A DNA stretch of 64,000 bases from G965232465 sp965232465 (GTDB taxonomy: Bacteria; Pseudomonadota; Alphaproteobacteria; JAQWUY01): positions 124,001 through 188,000 of the forward strand of contig OZ246977.1 of assembly GCA_965232465.1 (NCBI GenBank). Reading direction: 5' to 3'. This document shows positions 28,001-36,243 of the stretch, piece after piece (the first letter of the stretch is position 1; each line of letters starts with the position of its first letter). A program made the position numbers and the translations under genes. Below the pieces are notes generated by a model, which did not search any database, was not told the origin of the DNA, and saw only the letters and a program-made list of their open reading frames with translations.

Positions 28001-31000
28001 GCGGATATACTAAACCTGGTATGGTCGCTACTATCCTGTTTGCTCACCGTAAAGTTTTGATATTCCGTTACCTTCTTTACACTACCTTTTGCTTTGCGGT
28101 CAATTTTTACCAACAAGGTTCCTGATTTGGTCAGCTTCGTTCCATCAATCACGCCTGTGCTGGCGGTAATCGGATTGCTGCTAAATATATTTGGGGTGGT
28201 CGATGTGTACCCTGCTACATTTGTACCAGATGCCACAATCGAGAAGGTGAAATCGCTATCAGATATTTTAAATGTTTGCCCCCCAACAGGAGATTTTATA
28301 TTATAATTTGTGGTATATGTTTTACCCCACTTACCTGACCCCGTGCGAGGTCCCTTACTTATCTTCGACCGTTCCGTCGACAGTCCGAAGGTTGCAGTCT
28401 TATTTTCATACGCAGGGTGTGACAATGTGGCGGTAACCGTTGTTTTGGTTGTAATCTCATCGGATATGGTTAGGGTTTTGCCACTATCCGTTACAGCAAG
28501 ATCGCCATTGTTATCCGTATCGGCAACGCTTACCAGTGTCCACTCAGATTTTTGTGTTTGTGCCGTACCTGTACTGGATACAGACAATTGCCCCAGTATC
28601 TCAGCGGTGGTAACCTTTCTATCCCCATCCGCAGACACATAGGATATGACAAGATCCGCCATGCTCAGGGTATCCGTCGTCGTTTGCTTGGCAATGGTAA
28701 ATGCCGCTAGGTCAAAACTGCCAACATATTTATCGTTGTTGCTAGCCGATGCGGTCATGGTAATAACCACCGTACCAGCGGAGGTTGCCCCATTGATTTT
28801 ACCAACCGCATCAATGGCTAACAGACCACTGGCGGTGGTGCTTTTTATACCCCAGCCAAACGCACTGGCACTTAACCCACCGGGTAAATTGGTATATTTT
28901 AGGTCAAATTTGGTATTGCCGGTTTTCCACTTATTGTCGCCACTGTTTAACCGTATGGTCGGGATGGTCGTTACATCCGTACCCAGTACTTGCCTGTCCA
29001 CCGTGATATTTTCATAATCGGTTAGTGCAGGCAATCCGCCTTTGGCTTTACGGACGATTTTTACCAACACTTTACCTGATTTGTTCAGTTTGCTGCCATC
29101 AATCGCCCCGGTGTTAGCGTTAATCGCCCCAGTTAAGGTACCGGTAACAATGCCCGAAGTGGTGGCGTCTTTGCCCCCCTTACCCCCATCACTGGTAGGG
29201 ACAATCGTAAAGGTATAATCGCCCGGCGTCGAGGTTGTGCCTTTTGTAAAGGTTACAGTTGTATCGCCCACTGTATCAGACAGTTTTAACTTATAATCCG
29301 CCGCTGTGGTAAACCCTACACCCCATTTACCCCTTAATCCCGACCGGGTGGCGCTTGTATCAGTCATTTCCCCCGCCCCAGTCGACAGTTCAAAGGTGGC
29401 GGTCTTATCGTCGTATTTATCACTCTCGAAGGTAGCGGTAACCGTGGTACTGGTGGTGATCGCCCCGGATATGGTCAAAGTTTTGCCACTATCGGTTACA
29501 GCAAGATTCGAATGACTATCCGTATCCGCTAGGCTTTTTAAGGTCCACTCCGATTTTGCCCCTAAACCACCGGCAGCCGGTACACCCAATTTCCCGGTGA
29601 TGGTGGCGGTGGCTACCTTTTCACTACCCGACGCATACGGTATCACAAGGGCGTCCATAGTCAATGCACCCGTTCCCGCTTGCTTGGCAATGGCAAAATC
29701 CGCTAAGATAAACTGTCCGCTGTATTTGGGGTCGTTGGTTTTTGCCTTCATGGTAATAATCGCCGTACCCGCCGATGTTGCCCCACTGATTCTCCCATTT
29801 GTATCAATGTCTAGTGTCCCACTGGGTACATTCCCTGTTTTCCCCGCAACTATCCAATCAAATGTATTTGCCGCTTGGGTACCGGGCAGGTTGGCATAGG
29901 TCATTCTAAACTTGGTCGCCGTATTGCTTTTCCACTTGTTATTATCCCCCCCTGTTAACGATACCGTGGGGATGGTGGTTACATGGGTTCCCAGCACCTG
30001 TTTACCAACGGTTAAGTTATAATGCTCTGTAACTGTTGTGGTGCCAGATTTGGCACGCACTATTTTTATCAGCAACACCCCCGATCTGGTCAGCTTCGTT
30101 GCATCAATCGCCCCGGTGGCAGGGGTAATAGCGTTTTGTCCACTGGCAACAATCCCGTTGGTGGTCGATGTGAGCCCGGATACGGTCGTCCCAGATGGCT
30201 CAATAGAAAAGGTGAAATCCCCCCCAGTGCCCGTTTTAAATGTCCCCCCCTTATCGTCTAAGTTATAGGTTGGGGTGTAGGTTTTCCCCCATACTCCCGT
30301 TCCTGTGGGGGTGGCGGTGGTAAGGTCTGATGCCCGTGTGGATAGTTCAAAGTCTTTGGATACATCGTTATATTTGCTGCTTTCAAATACAACGGTAATG
30401 GTGGTAGTCGCCGTGGTGATGCCCCCCGATATGGTCAGGCTCTTGCCCCCACTGGCAACGGCAACATTCGCATGGCTATCTGTATCCGCTAGGCTTTTTA
30501 CCGTCCAATCGCTTCTGGAGCTGCCGGTTGCTGTTAATTGACCCAGCACATCCGCCGCACTTACCGTTCTAGTACCCGATGTATATGTTACAACAAGGTT
30601 GGCTACGCTTAGGGTACTTGCCGCTACCGTTTGTTTGGCAATGGCAAAATCCGCTGTACGAATCGACCCAGAGTACTTTTTATTCGCTGCTTTTGCGGTT
30701 ATGGTGATTTCCGCTGTACCGCTGGAGGCCGCCCCACTAATATGCCCATTGGTTTGGTCAATGACTAAGGTACCACTGGGGGCATCCCCTGATTTTTTGC
30801 CTACTGCCCAACTATATTGCGATGCGGTTGTACCGCCCGGTAAGGTATAATTTAGGGCAATTTTGGCACTGGTACTCGACTTCCACTTGCCATCTTCACC
30901 GCTAGCTGTTGCCACCGCTGGACGGGTGGTTACATCCGTTCCCAACACTTGCTTAGCAATGGTAAAGTCCGCTGTGCGCATCGACCCTGAGTATTTGGGG

Positions 31001-34000
31001 TTACCGGGGGTTGCGGTCATGGTGATTTCCACTGTACCGCCGGAAGTTGCCCCCCGAATATCCCCATTAACGATATTGAGTGTACCACTGGGGGCGTCGC
31101 TTGATTTCTTAGCCACCGTCCAAGTATATTGCGTTGCCCTTGTCCCGCCCGGTAAGGTATAGTCTAGGTCAATCTTGGTAACGGTACTGTCCTTCCACTT
31201 GCCGCTTTCACTGGTTGCTTTTGCCACCGCTGGGGGGGTGGTTACATCGGTTCCCAGTACTTGCTTGGTTACATCAAAGTTCACATAGTCTGTGGCTTCG
31301 GCAACTTTATTTGCCCCTGTGCCTTTTTCGTCACGGACAATCTGTATCAACAGCTTACCCGATTGGGTTAGCTTGCTGGTGTCAATAACCCCGGTTTCTT
31401 CGTTAATAGCCCCGGTTAATGCCCCTGTTACAATGCCCGCAGTGGTGGCATCCTTGCCCCCTTTGCCCCCATCACTAGCGGGGACAATCACAAAGGTAAA
31501 ATCGTTTGCTTTATCAAAATCTTGACCTTGGTCTCTGGTTTTTAACTTATAATCCGGGGTAACACTGCCCTTGCCCCATTTACCCGTCAATCCGGTCGGG
31601 GTGCCATCAATCACCTGTGCGGGTCGTGTGGACAGTTCAAAGGTTTTGGTTACATCCGTATATTTGGTGCTTTCGAATACAACCGTAATGGTTGTGCTTG
31701 TAGTGATTGCCCCCGATATGGTCAGGCTCTTGCCCCCACTAGCAGCGGCAACATTTGCATGGCCATCTGTATCCGTTAGGCTTTTTACCGTCCAATCGCT
31801 TCTGTTGCTGCCAGTTGTTGTTAATTGCCCCAAGACATCGGCGGCACTTACCGTCTTATTGCCGGATACATACGATACAACAAGGTTTGCTACGCTCAGG
31901 GTACCCGCCGATAGCGTTTGTTTATTAATCGTTACATCCACATCTCTGGTCATAGATGTATACTTATCATTCGCCGCATAGGTAATCCGCACTTTTACCA
32001 CACCGCTTTTGTTGGTTTTGGCAATGGCACCCGTACTGCTTGCAATCGTTATGGCATTGCCCCCTGTGGTGGGACCAGCGGTAGTACCCGTCGCTGTCAA
32101 TGTGTATGTGGCGGTACCAATCCCCGTCGGTAGATTCGTCGGTGTATAAGTTATCGCTCTGCTTGCCGTTGCCCATGGAATAGCCCCAGCCGATACGGTA
32201 AACCCGCTGTGGTCGCTACTCTCTTGCTTGTTCACCGTGATATTTTCATATACGGTTAGCTCGGGTAATCCGCCTTTGGCTGCACGGACGATTTTTACCA
32301 ACAGTTTCCCTGATTTATTTAGCTTGCTGCCATCAATCGCCCCGGTTTTGTCGTCAATCGCCCCGCTTAATGCCCCGGTTACAATGCCCGCAGTGGTGGC
32401 GTCTTTGCCCCCTTGCCCCCCATCACCGCTGGGTACAATGGTAAAGGTGAAATCTGTACCCGTATCAAAGGATACGGTTACATCCCCCACCGTGTCAGAA
32501 GATTTTAATTTATAATCCACATTGAAGGTTTTGCCCCATTTACCGCTTAACCCGGTGGGTGTATCCCCCAATGTGCCCTCACCTGTGGATAGCTCGAAGG
32601 TTTTGGTTTGGTCCGCATATTCAGAACCCGTATGCTCGAATACAGCGGTTACAGTTGTGCCTGAGGGGATTGCCCCGGATATGACCAATGTTTTGCCATT
32701 GACTGTAAGGTTTCCGTGACTATCTGTATCGGCTAGGCTCTTAACTGTCCAGTCGGATTTTTGGGTTTGGCTGCCGGTGACAGATAATTTACCTAGTATC
32801 TGTGCTGTGCTTACGGTTACATTGCCAGACGCATACGGCACAACAAGATTTGTCATCGTTAACGATCCGGTGAATGCAATGTCGGTCTTTACATAAACAA
32901 TGCGGGGGTTAAAGTCCGTGGCACTGTATGTCAATTTGATAACCGCTGCACCCGCACCCGCCTTATCTTCCAGTGTACTGCTATAGGTGGCACTGCCAAT
33001 GGCAACATTTGTACTCCCATTCTTAAACTGGAAGTCCGTACCACTGGTACCAGAAACCCTTTCTGCTTTCACCGTCGGCGTTACCCCGGTGGGCAGGGTA
33101 CCAATAAAGGTACTCAGGTCATATGTTTTGGTATTGGTTAAGGTATACGCATTGGCTTCGCTGCTGCCATCGCCGCCCTTAATATCATTACTGGTTTTGT
33201 CCGAATCGGATAACACAGTACCGATTTGGCTAATGGCTATCGCTTTCACGAATACAACCCGATCCTCAAATCCATCGGCACTGTATGTAAGTTTTAAGGT
33301 GGCGGCTTTGCCCCCGGCTATATCTGTGAACTTACTATCTGCGGTAATTTCCGATAAACTTATAACACTCCCATCGCTAGCGTACAGTTCATAGTCCGTG
33401 CCTTTTTCCCCATCGCCATCGACTTGTTCCACCTTTACCGTAACTTTATTCGCATCAATCACCCCACCGGTGGTTTTAAGCGTATCGGGAATGTCGCCAA
33501 CAAAGTCTGCCACATCGTATTGTTCACTGTTTTGTAAGGCGTATGCGGATTGCTCTGTCGTGCCATCCCCATCACTGATTTTATTGGCCGTTTTTTCCGC
33601 AGCACTCAGGGTGCTACCAAGGGCGGGGGTGCTATCGACCTCTGCCGTTTTAATATCATAGTGCCTCTCGACCTTGTCATAGCGTTTTGCCCACGCATCG
33701 CCACTGATGTTTAACGGTTTTAATTGTTGTGCTAATGGGGTGTTAAACGACCATTTTAACCCGGTGAAAAGTTCCGTGTTTGCCTCCCCCGATCTGGGCT
33801 TGTCGTATTCCGCCCGCAAGGTTAAAATGCTATTGGGTCTAAATTCGGCAATCAATTTGTTCCCCTGATCCACTGTATCGCCAACACCATCAAACCGATA
33901 GGTGTTTAAACCGATAGTTAGGGATTCGAGATTGGGAACATTTCCTGAGGCGGTTATATCAAACCCTTTCAGGACTTTTTGATCCTGTATAACCGCATTG

Positions 34001-34482
34001 CCCAATGGGTTATAATAGTTAGCGGAAAAATCAAATACCCCGGTTTTTAATTCCAGCCCCAACGATAGCCGTCTGAATACTTGTTTGTTGCCAAGCCGCC
34101 AAAACTTATTTTCCCCATCCTTGGTATCGATAAACAGGTTTACCCCCACAAGTGCCGGGCTATTGAGAAGTTGTGTCAATCTTCGGGTACCCACCCCCAA
34201 GTTTAACGCATTCACCCCCCCTTTGCGGTGTATACTGGTTTGTAAATACTGCAACCGATTTTTATTTTCACCTAATACAGAAAAACCGGTTAAACCATAT
34301 TCTAAGCGATTGCTTGTATGGCTAAACTGTCCTTCGACCCATTGGAAAATACCTTTTTTGTTTACTGTGTCAATCAACAAATTCCCTGTCGCACTTACAA
34401 CCTTGTCCGTATCATTGGTAAACGCTGGCGTTATTGCCGACAACACAAGTAAACTGGCACCGGCTAAAAACATTTTTCTCAT
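19033..34482 (-). CDS. Giant inverse autotransporter (intimin/invasin-like) with Ig-like repeats
   Basis: 5149 residues in one unbroken frame. A signal peptide (MRKMFLAGASLLVLSAITPAF) leads into a roughly 260-residue inverse-autotransporter beta-barrel (LQYLQTSIHRKGGVNALNLGVGTR-like, GVNLFIDTKDG, GLELKTGVFDF, GFDITASGNVPNL) ending WAKRYDKVERHYDIKTAEVD, the equivalent of the barrel-to-plug linker of intimins. There is no LysM domain. Two about 120-residue modules follow, then roughly 40 Ig-like modules, each ending in a KQ linker. Thirteen share a KWGK motif spaced about 0.98 kb apart, from residue 650 to 4678. A unique C-terminal domain (about 130 residues, GKRIGIRRGNGGTQ) may bind a ligand. 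AAGGAAAG precedes the ATG. Likely an adhesin; its target is unknown. Confidence 0.88.
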   Translation of the reverse strand: MRKMFLAGASLLVLSAITPAFTNDTDKVVSATGNLLIDTVNKKGIFQWVEGQFSHTSNRLEYGLTGFSVLGENKNRLQYLQTSIHRKGGVNALNLGVGTRRLTQLLNSPALVGVNLFIDTKDGENKFWRLGNKQVFRRLSLGLELKTGVFDFSANYYNPLGNAVIQDQKVLKGFDITASGNVPNLESLTIGLNTYRFDGVGDTVDQGNKLIAEFRPNSILTLRAEYDKPRSGEANTELFTGLKWSFNTPLAQQLKPLNISGDAWAKRYDKVERHYDIKTAEVDSTPALGSTLSAAEKTANKISDGDGTTEQSAYALQNSEQYDVADFVGDIPDTLKTTGGVIDANKVTVKVEQVDGDGEKGTDYELYASDGSVISLSEITADSKFTDIAGGKAATLKLTYSADGFEDRVVFVKAIAISQIGTVLSDSDKTSNDIKGGDGSSEANAYTLTNTKTYDLSTFIGTLPTGVTPTVKAERVSGTSGTDFQFKNGSTNVAIGSATYSSTLEDKAGAGAAVIKLTYSATDFNPRIVYVKTDIAFTGSLTMTNLVVPYASGNVTVSTAQILGKLSVTGSQTQKSDWTVKSLADTDSHGNLTVNGKTLVISGAIPSGTTVTAVFEHTGSEYADQTKTFELSTGEGTLGDTPTGLSGKWGKTFNVDYKLKSSDTVGDVTVSFDTGTDFTFTIVPSGDGGQGGKDATTAGIVTGALSGAIDDKTGAIDGSKLNKSGKLLVKIVRAAKGGLPELTVYENITVNKQESSDHSGFTVSAGAIPWATASRAITYTPTNLPTGIGTATYTLTATGTTAGPTTGGNAITIASSTGAIAKTNKSGVVKVRITYAANDKYTSMTRDVDVTINKQTLSAGTLSVANLVVSYVSGNKTVSAADVLGQLTTTGSNRSDWTVKSLTDTDGHANVAAASGGKSLTISGAITTSTTITVVFESTKYTDVTKTFELSTRPAQVIDGTPTGLTGKWGKGSVTPDYKLKTRDQGQDFDKANDFTFVIVPASDGGKGGKDATTAGIVTGALTGAINEETGVIDTSKLTQSGKLLIQIVRDEKGTGANKVAEATDYVNFDVTKQVLGTDVTTPPAVAKATSESGKWKDSTVTKIDLDYTLPGGTRATQYTWTVAKKSSDAPSGTLNIVNGDIRGATSGGTVEITMTATPGNPKYSGSMRTADFTIAKQVLGTDVTTRPAVATASGEDGKWKSSTSAKIALNYTLPGGTTASQYSWAVGKKSGDAPSGTLVIDQTNGHISGAASSGTAEITITAKAANKKYSGSIRTADFAIAKQTVAASTLSVANLVVTYTSGTRTVSAADVLGQLTATGSSRSDWTVKSLADTDSHANVAVASGGKSLTISGGITTATTTITVVFESSKYNDVSKDFELSTRASDLTTATPTGTGVWGKTYTPTYNLDDKGGTFKTGTGGDFTFSIEPSGTTVSGLTSTTNGIVASGQNAITPATGAIDATKLTRSGVLLIKIVRAKSGTTTVTEHYNLTVGKQVLGTHVTTIPTVSLTGGDNNKWKSNTATKFRMTYANLPGTQAANTFDWIVAGKTGNVPSGTLDIDTNGRISGATSAGTAIITMKAKTNDPKYSGQFILADFAIAKQAGTGALTMDALVIPYASGSEKVATATITGKLGVPAAGGLGAKSEWTLKSLADTDSHSNLAVTDSGKTLTISGAITTSTTVTATFESDKYDDKTATFELSTGAGEMTDTSATRSGLRGKWGVGFTTAADYKLKLSDTVGDTTVTFTKGTTSTPGDYTFTIVPTSDGGKGGKDATTSGIVTGTLTGAINANTGAIDGSKLNKSGKVLVKIVRKAKGGLPALTDYENITVDRQVLGTDVTTIPTIRLNSGDNKWKTGNTKFDLKYTNLPGGLSASAFGWGIKSTTASGLLAIDAVGKINGATSAGTVVITMTASASNNDKYVGSFDLAAFTIAKQTTTDTLSMADLVISYVSADGDRKVTTAEILGQLSVSSTGTAQTQKSEWTLVSVADTDNNGDLAVTDSGKTLTISDEITTKTTVTATLSHPAYENKTATFGLSTERSKISKGPRTGSGKWGKTYTTNYNIKSPVGGQTFKISDSDFTFSIVASGTNVAGYTSTTPNIFSSNPITASTGVIDGTKLTKSGTLLVKIDRKAKGSVKKVTEYQNFTVSKQDSSDHTRFSISAGTIRWNANSQTVTYIENARKPAGISTSPTYALIASGTTAGTTSGNGAITVSSDGKIANTSKSGVVKVKVTYPANDKYAEITRDVSVPVNKQTGTGALTMGDLVIPFGAADTSKPVSTATITGKLGVPSAGGLGAKSEWTLTDLSKKDANTNITLADDDKSLTITGAFTTSTRVTATFESEKYATRFVDFKLSTGAGVMSTGTRDGLSGKWGKTFAVDYKLKGSDTVGDVQNVTFTTGSASTASDYTFTIVTGNKPSDAPSSAKATTSNILDTSKTAINAKNGVINGMALTKSGDLLVKIVRKAKGGLPELIEYENITVTKQDSNDHTGFTVSAAAIPWATASQTVTYTSQNKPTGISSPSYALIRAGTTAGTSGGLGSIQINSTGAIAKTVQSGVVKVEILYAANDKYERITRNVDVKVNKQAGSGDLTMATLVVPYSGTGTKDVTGTDVKGKLSVPNGLGTQSDWTLKSLAKRTGAVADDTLEISGDKKSMTIKKAISTATPLTAVFESSKYTDRTVNFTMSTAGGTLSGTPTGLVGTWGKSFNVDYDLKTTDTVGGVTATFTTGSSGDFTFSIVAAGGNDGSGLRPTTANIFTTSPINTKTGAITGANLLKSGTLLVKIVRAAKTVGSDTVPQLIGYENITVNKQVFGTGTNADIKKVPTITLISDDSGTEDKKWKSDPDTKFNIGYTDLPGRQAVNTFVWSVANKQNAGPSGTVKIDQADGQISGATSAGTVVITVKAKASDPKYTGQFDLADFVIGKQTATDTLSMGNFVIPYVTGAQVVSNATLRGKFAVAKAQAATNPQTQKSDWTIKSLSGLGANASVVTDAQGKNTIRISGAISSAVTVTATFESPKYADKTATFTLKTGSGTLLGTPTRTAGKWGKAFNVDYDLKTSDTVGDVGPVTFKDDGTTDDFAFTIEPHTSAAPSGLKPTTQGIVSGLFSGAIDGKTGAITGSKLIKSGDLLVKIVRKAKGGLPALTGYVNITVNKQTDADHSGFTVTPSGITWNANSQTVTYATANTPPGISTPTYTLTALGTTAGPTSGNDAITVTQNNGHIAKTSRGGVVKVKVTYAANDKYAEIVKNVDVAVDRKTETGTLSIADIVKPYGGGTVTISSSDIEDKISVASGISTKDDWTIKSLTETHDKLAAANGALTISGAIATPTTVTAVLESTKYKDKTGITFKVSTDTGTMSTGTARSGLSGKWGKGFTTATDYQLKLTDTVGSSSYTFAKGDTTNAGDYTFTILPNSDGNKGGKTATTAGIVQSDAYTQAINANTGAIVGSALTKSGTLLVKIVRAAKGGLPALTDYENITVTKHDSDDYPNFKILANSAITWSANEQNVSYAISNRPGNISTARYTLNPSGTTAGPTSGASAITVESNTGRIAKTAQGGVVKVKITYPTNAKFEEIVKNVDVTVNKQTSTDTLSVSEVKIPYLSGSIPVANSAFENNLSVTGASGAAQTQKTDWKVNNLATTHGDLTVSGNGKVLRVTGAIPSDDDNTPATVKVIFENDKYKNKLVDVKLTTVAPKLFSTTPTGTTGKWGKAFNVKYNLQTSDVGTTFDPTQHYAFSIVGAGTMPADAPSGLSATTAGIFTSDPIDSKSGAITGTNLLKSGKLLVKIVRTKTGTATVTEYLNITVTKQELGAGKDVTTVPTISLNSGNSKWKTGDTKFDLKYTNLPGGLNANAFAWGIKSTTASGLLEIDTDGKISKATSAGTVVITMSAKSADEKYTGSFDLAAFTITKQTTTDTLSIAQIKVPYSSSSSTVTVSTTTIEGALAVAKGSSSSAQNAQTQASEWKLKTLTEKTDHAKLAVNGKTLTVSGAISTATVTAVFEHPAYDNVTFDFTLSTTAGTMTDDPSTRTGLSGTWGKAFTATDYKLKASDTVGAVTATFKTDGSNDDFTFSVVPSGTAVTGYTSTTANMFTTSPINSKTGAIIGTNLLRGGTLLVKIVRKAKTVPAGTLPALTDYQNITVDKQTLASLTTAPTVTVASGADMVWRSSGGNIPLRYNLPGGTTFTDYDWTVTAVSGKEPDTISSGLAVTGAGVAGAVSGGTVTFKMKAKAGNAKYKGELGLGQFVIKKQTIVSGLTVGNVVEIFDGSVSTVPISENDIWAKVSTRTGAPTKKNDWKIKSLSVPQGTTNLAVDSGGKSLTISGEINTPITVTVTFESKKYVDAQALFRVVTQKGGMYTQIPTGTGKWGQSGQTYTTNYYLDTSLGFTKGTTSQRGNYTFEIVPSGTRVGGFTSTTTGIVQGNGAINPNTGNIVASRLTKGGTLLIKITRDALSSSVPKLVVYQNFTVGKQELGVDRLTSSTVTTDTNEDGKWKTSSSAKIDLKYPSPPTGLQFDWTVARKTGNLPTGTLKIDNNGDISGATSGGTVVTTITAKASDPKYTGKQDFEFTIGKQTTGDNLAFADMRVPQSTAGTDVSFDDLLQQLTVTSGSQTKASEWKVKGVQGSLPANITSGSNKIVVKGAHTDANVTLTLEHPKYNDVNEDIDITTISNPISTGIRTGSGKWGAGQTYSTDYKLKTSLIGSGGSTVTFNKNTDYTFEIAAPSVTPLGYTATTSGIAQSGAIDAKTGAINASKLNKSGTLLVKITRANKGGLGGFEYQNFTVSKQTQADHPNFAVAATSNFRWQSPAQSVTYTETNEPTGISNPVYSLIKAGTTAGTAASNGPGSIFVISGNGKVGGTLASGTVNIKVTYPANDKYETMTLNTQIWVKRRPTPVKAGDFDALDVASSQISSGGGYDIKGYIGGQASQPWGSTFTPTISGKIATQSDGVSGRIDWYTPRYSIKSRTSNGSTPVGGTINAATGVITGTTSSGTLTVEVELPQNVRYVAFGSKTFTVTVQGKTQTAQARSGYRTWDRLRTAVLPTSTDVVITLGTQLENVIGNPKATLLVQSGSTITDGGTVPTDYQMLREVILGRVPSYVTTSDSQAQTEFNAGKRIGIRRGNGGTQRLRAVRLRFKLAMTSDGKYAAKTVDVYWRTR

Positions 34483-34840
34483 TTTTAATCTTTCCTTCTA
34501 TCAATCTGTTAAAAATATTAATGTAAATCAAAATACTATGTTATAAAAAAACATAAACACATTCCTACATAAACGATAATATACAACCTTTACACAAAAA
34601 TCAATAACAATTATTATTAATTTTTTTTTTTTTTTTTAATTTATGTAACACATTGATTATAAAGGATATTTTTTTTAAATGGTACCTGCAAAAACAAAAT
34701 AATACCATAAGTTGCCCTGTAAAATGGTGCGGATATGTTAAAATATATAAAAAAGATTGCATGTTGTCCATATTTTGTATACTATGGCACTGAATGGTTA
34801 TATAATATTATGTTTAACAGAAAAAATAAGGGGTTTAAAC
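34483..34840. promoter_or_regulatory. Divergent control region of the giant adhesin and tatABC, with a T17 tract
   Basis: 358 very AT-rich bases with no gene. A run of 17 T (34621-34637) lies 139-155 bases upstream of the adhesin ATG; on the adhesin's own strand it is an A tract. The tatA ribosome site (AAGGGG) is at the right end. A matching tract lies upstream of the second adhesin gene. I cannot fix the exact promoters. Confidence 0.6.
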
Positions 34841-35059
34841 ATGGGCACATTTAGTATTTGGCACTGGGCCATTGTCGCACTCATTGTGGTGGTGTTATTT
34901 GGCGGTGGGGGTAAATTGTCCCGTATTATGGGCGATTTTGGCAAGGGCTTAAAAGAATTTAAAAAGAATGTCAAAGAAGATAATAAAGACAGTGTGGGCA
35001 AGGACAGCGTGCAGGAAAAGGACATTAGCAAATCCGACAACACATCCGATGAAAAGTAA
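34841..35059 (+). CDS. tatA: Twin-arginine translocase subunit TatA
   Basis: 72 residues from MGTFSIWHWAIVALIVVVLFGGGGKL. One membrane helix is followed by the amphipathic helix IMGDFGKGLKEFKK and a charged tail rich in Asp, Lys and Ser. TatA oligomerises to let folded, twin-arginine-tagged proteins cross the inner membrane. AAGGGG lies eight bases before the ATG at 34841; a longer frame from 34757 is not homologous. tatB follows after three bases. Confidence 0.95.
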   Translation: MGTFSIWHWAIVALIVVVLFGGGGKLSRIMGDFGKGLKEFKKNVKEDNKDSVGKDSVQEKDISKSDNTSDEK

Positions 35060-35062
35060 ATC

Positions 35063-35446
35063 ATGTTTGATTTGGGGTGGAGCGAATTTTTAATTGTGGC
35101 GGTGGTGACCATCGTCGTTGTGGGACCGCGCGAGCTGCCACGGGTTTTAAAGACCGTGTCATCGGCGGTGCGTACGGCCCGCAGGTACGCATCCGATTTT
35201 CAACGCTCTGTCATGGATGTGGCGGACCTGAACGATTTAAACGATATGCGTAAAACTTTGACCGCTGAACAGGAGGAAATCAATAAAAACATGCGGGATG
35301 CCGCCATTGATATGGACGCCATGCGTCAAGAATGGGAAATGGATTGGGACGCAGAACTAGGCATCGATAAAACAGACCAAAAACCTACGGCAAAAAAAGC
35401 GGTTGCGAAAAAAAGTCCAACAAATACCCAACAGAAAGACAGCTAA
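35063..35446 (+). CDS. tatB: Twin-arginine translocase subunit TatB
   Basis: 127 residues. The start MFDLGWSEFLIVAVVTIVVVGPRELPRVL is the TatB signature: a membrane helix, GPRELP hinge, then an amphipathic helix and a long charged coil (MRKTLTAEQEEINKNMRDAA). It forms the substrate receptor with TatC. It ends in a Lys/Ala-rich tail. It sits three bases from tatA and three from tatC. Confidence 0.95.
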   Translation: MFDLGWSEFLIVAVVTIVVVGPRELPRVLKTVSSAVRTARRYASDFQRSVMDVADLNDLNDMRKTLTAEQEEINKNMRDAAIDMDAMRQEWEMDWDAELGIDKTDQKPTAKKAVAKKSPTNTQQKDS

Positions 35447-35449
35447 GCT

Positions 35450-36238
35450 ATGGAGGAAAACCCCCCAGAACACAGCATACTCGAACATCTGTATGAATTA
35501 CGCCGTCGTCTTTTATACAGTTTTGCGGCGTTGTTAATGGGATTTTTTGTCAGCTTTTATTTTGCCAATGATATTTTTAATTTTCTAACCCATCCGTTGT
35601 TAGAAGCATTTGGCGATACAGACAGCAGACGCCTTATATACACCGGCTTAGCAGAAAAGTTTTTTACCAATATTAAGTTGGCATTTTTTGCCTCATTTAT
35701 GGTGATGTTTCCCATATTGTTAATACAGGTATGGATGTTTATTGCCCCTGGATTGTACAAAAATGAACGCCGGGTATTTTTACCCTTTTTATGGATGACC
35801 CCCCTATTATTTGGGCTTGGGGCGGCGTTTGTATATTACTTTGTGTTGCCCGTTGCGTGGCATTTTTTCCTGGGTTTTGAACAATCTGGGACGGCAACTG
35901 TACTGGCGGTGGAATTGGAATCGAAAGTCGATGAATATTTATCGTTGGTGATGCAGTTAATTTTTGCGTTTGGGTTGGCGTTTGAATTGCCTGTGTTGTT
36001 GTTGTTATTGGTAAAAACGGGTATTATCGATACAGCATGGCTGCGTACAAAACGCCGATATGCCATATTGCTGGCGTTTGTTTTGGCGGCTATTTTGACA
36101 CCCCCGGATCCTTTGTCGCAAATTGGTTTGGCAATTCCCTTGATTATTCTGTATGAGGCGTCTATTATACTATCATTGTTTTTGCAGAAACATACATCAG
36201 CGGACACAACCGATATAACAGTAAAAGATAAGGAATAA
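35450..36238 (+). CDS. tatC: Twin-arginine translocase subunit TatC
   Basis: 262 residues with six membrane helices. The N-terminal signal-peptide-binding segment EHSILEHLYELRRRLLYS is typical, as are YTGLAEKFFTNIKLAFFA, FIAPGLYKNERR and LTPPDPLSQIGLAIPLIILYE. It recognises the twin-arginine motif. serS follows five bases later, as in many alphaproteobacteria. Confidence 0.97.
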   Translation: MEENPPEHSILEHLYELRRRLLYSFAALLMGFFVSFYFANDIFNFLTHPLLEAFGDTDSRRLIYTGLAEKFFTNIKLAFFASFMVMFPILLIQVWMFIAPGLYKNERRVFLPFLWMTPLLFGLGAAFVYYFVLPVAWHFFLGFEQSGTATVLAVELESKVDEYLSLVMQLIFAFGLAFELPVLLLLLVKTGIIDTAWLRTKRRYAILLAFVLAAILTPPDPLSQIGLAIPLIILYEASIILSLFLQKHTSADTTDITVKDKE

Positions 36239-36243
36239 TATGT

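Noticed and set aside
19033..34482. CRISPR or satellite array
   Set aside because: The periodic units are about 1 kb and coding, with no short identical repeats and spacers; they translate to Ig-like modules.
19349..34546. Long plus-strand open frames opposite the giant adhesin gene
   Set aside because: They are Val/Leu/Pro/Ala-rich shadows of Ser/Thr/Gly codons on the coding strand, repeat with the Ig-like modules, and lack ribosome sites.
34757..34840. Upstream extension of TatA (28 more residues)
   Set aside because: TatA proteins start just before the membrane helix, and a good ribosome site precedes the ATG at 34841.
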